This document shows positions 16,539-18,008 of a stretch of 18,008 nucleotides of DNA, piece by piece (position 1 is the first letter of the stretch; every line of letters starts with the position of its first letter). The position numbers and the translations under genes are program-made. Below the pieces are notes generated by a model. That model saw only the letters and a program-made list of their open reading frames with translations, did not search any database and was not told the DNA's origin. Origin of the DNA: Thalassiosira profunda. Its lineage: Eukaryota > Bacillariophyta > Thalassiosirophyceae > Thalassiosirales > Thalassiosiraceae. The DNA is taken from the NCBI GenBank assembly GCA_036939355.1, contig JALLAP010000156.1:1-18008 (forward strand), given 5' to 3'.

Positions 16539-18008
16539 TCACTCATTGTGGCCCTTCTTTTCCTTCTTGGGAGACGCTTCCCCGTGATGGCGACGATGGC
16601 GGCGCTGCCCAATGCCCTTCCTGGACGGATGCTTCCTTTTCAAGGTCCGCGAGCTCAGTTTGGGATGAACGACGTCCCGTTTGCTGCCGTGGAGTCCAAT
16701 TGCGTGGAGTATCTTCAGCTGGACCGGCCGCAGCTCGGACGCTTGATTGGCGCTGTAGAAATGAATCAATTCTTGCTGCCGCGCCAGCCACTGCCGAAGA
16801 GGCAGATCGGCATAGTCCGACGGAATCTTGCAGTGTCCCTTGCGCGCTTTAAACATCATCAGCCGCTCGCAGTAATGAAGCCACACAAACATGGAGTCGT
16901 CCACCTCGATTTCCACCGCACCGGCATCCTGCTGCTGTGCCTTGATGTGCCTCAAAATGGAGTGCGAGTGGAGCGCATCGGACCCTGAGCCCTCACCGGA
17001 CCTGTCCCTGCGCAACTCGTTGAGAAGCATCTTGCCTCTCTTTTCTACCAACCACCAGTAGAGATTGGAGTCGTCGCTTGCCAAGCAAATACTGTGCCCG
17101 CAAGTCTCCTTCAGCCGCTCGAACTTTTCCCGGCACTCATCGTCATCCCAGTAGCTGTCGCATTGCACGGTCGATTCTTTCATTTCCTGCGTCCTACCGT
17201 CTTCTTTTNTCGTCATCCCAGTAGCTGTCGCATTGCACGGTCGATTCTTTCATTTCCTGCGTCCTACCGTCTTCTTTTGCAGGAAAGACTTCTACGGGCG
17301 AAGATGTCGCTTGCTCGAATTCCTTGAAATCTCCTTGGGCCGCGGGATCTGGCAAGCATTCTCCCGTGAAGAAGTCGACGCCCGCCTCTGTCAGCATATT
17401 GAATCGCGACAGGTTCATCACGCCTTCCCTCCCCATCCGCGAGAAGCGAAAAAGGTCCTTTTGCTCTGACAGCCACTGATGAAGGCGAGGGAAATCGCTG
17501 GACACGATGCACGTCCCAAACAGATCGCGGTGACGCTTCAGCTCGACGAAATGCCTCAGCCACACCACATCGCCCTTCGAGAGATTGGGCAGCCCGTCGC
17601 GATCGTTGCAAAAGCCAAGCAGGATCAGCTTCTCGATCTGGTGGACGGACAGGACGCACGGCTCTCCCTTGACGAACTCGGCCAGACCACTTTCCAACGC
17701 CGACACCCACATTCTAAAGGCTTGATCGCACTCGAACCACTCAGGAATGAGAGTAGAGCCGTATTTGATGGAGAAGTCTTCCAGCACCTGGTAGGTCGAA
17801 TCGAACGCGTCGCAGCCTTCGTACTCGTCTTCCCGCACCAAGCCATTCCTATCGTCGTAAGGGAAGGCGTGGAACAGTTTGGACGAAGCCAGAATGCTCA
17901 GCTTCTTGACGCTCATATTGATCCCAGTGATGGCTGGCGTTCCGCAAAGCACCGCCGAGGCAGCGTTGCATTGCCTCCAACACCACGAGTACAGCGGCCA
18001 ATTGGCTT
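16539..18008 (-). CDS. helicase-associated (HA) repeat protein, 5' end off the window, split by an assembly gap
   Basis: Two minus-strand frames, one open from the right edge to the gap and one from the gap to the stop at 16539, become one frame of about 465 aa if the 69-bp duplicate plus N (70 bp) is counted once. Four segments resemble HA domains: about 17800-17610 (YQVLEDFSIKYGS, QIEKLILLGF), 17570-17365 (WLRHFVELKRHRDLFG, LHQWLSEQKDLF), a diverged one at 17135-17010 (SNLYWWLVEKRGKMLLNEL), and 16890-16690 (FVWLHYCERLMMFKARKGHC, PLRQWLARQQELIHFY, LKILHAIGL). The C-terminus is basic (KRKHPSRKGIGQRRHRRHHG). HA domains are small helical putative nucleic-acid-binding modules, often found without a helicase in diatoms. 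No helicase motif is visible here. The first in-frame ATG is at 17916, but the frame stays open to the edge, so the real start is probably outside. Confidence 0.7.
17140..17278. repeat. 69-bp exact duplicate flanking a single N (assembly gap)
   Basis: Positions 17140-17208 and 17210-17278 are identical 69-bp sequences separated by one N at 17209. Both encode the same peptide (KEDGRTQEMKESTVQCDSYW) on the minus strand. Counting one copy restores a single reading frame, so this is best read as two overlapping contig ends that were not merged. Confidence 0.9.

Noticed and set aside
1..18008. tRNA, rRNA, CRISPR arrays, transposons and viral genes
   Set aside because: Looked for by eye on both strands; no T-loop-like cloverleaf, regular spaced repeats, transposase, integrase or capsid-like ORF was found. 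A tRNA or covariance-model scan would be decisive for RNA genes.

Overview
This is nuclear DNA of a photosynthetic stramenopile, most likely a centric diatom of the Thalassiosira type. The signs are short GT-AG introns (73-166 bp), compact gene spacing, a plastid-targeted preprotein with an A-F motif after its signal peptide, and gene families that are large in diatoms: RING/Sel1/MYND proteins, MATH-BTB proteins, helicase-associated (HA) repeat proteins and a diatom-style HMG-like protein. The species is an inference from memory of these families, not a database match. A single N flanked by two identical 69-bp copies shows this is draft assembly.

Layout from left to right: (1) 1-814 minus, a RING-Sel1 gene cut by the window edge and broken by a single-base frameshift. 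(2) 1495-5876 plus, a four-exon DExH-box helicase closely resembling DHX29, about 1380 aa after splicing. (3) 5920-6908 minus, an HMG-box-like gene with a frameshift and an in-frame stop, probably a pseudogene. (4) 7650-8099 plus, a small unrecognised protein. (5) 8230-9177 minus, a plastid-targeted membrane protein with a fibronectin III-like domain. (6) 9631-10905 plus, MATH-BTB-SAP protein A. (7) 10964-12902 minus, a two-exon DUF1415-family protein with an N-terminal presequence. (8) 13201-14268 plus, an intact RING-Sel1-MYND protein, paralogue of gene 1. (9) 14427-15851 minus, MATH-BTB-SAP protein B, paralogue of gene 6. (10) 16539-18008 minus, a protein of HA-like repeats, cut by the right edge and interrupted by the assembly gap.

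The first nine genes alternate strand perfectly. This gives four convergent pairs with stop codons only 43-158 bp apart and four divergent pairs sharing upstream regions of about 300-740 bp. There is no operon. The recurring biology is protein turnover and regulation: two paralogue pairs from families linked to ubiquitin ligases (RING/MYND and MATH-BTB) are interleaved within 16 kb. The most unusual protein design is the MATH-BTB-SAP architecture, which joins a CUL3-type substrate adaptor to a putative DNA-binding SAP module. No tRNA, rRNA, CRISPR array, transposase or viral gene was seen.
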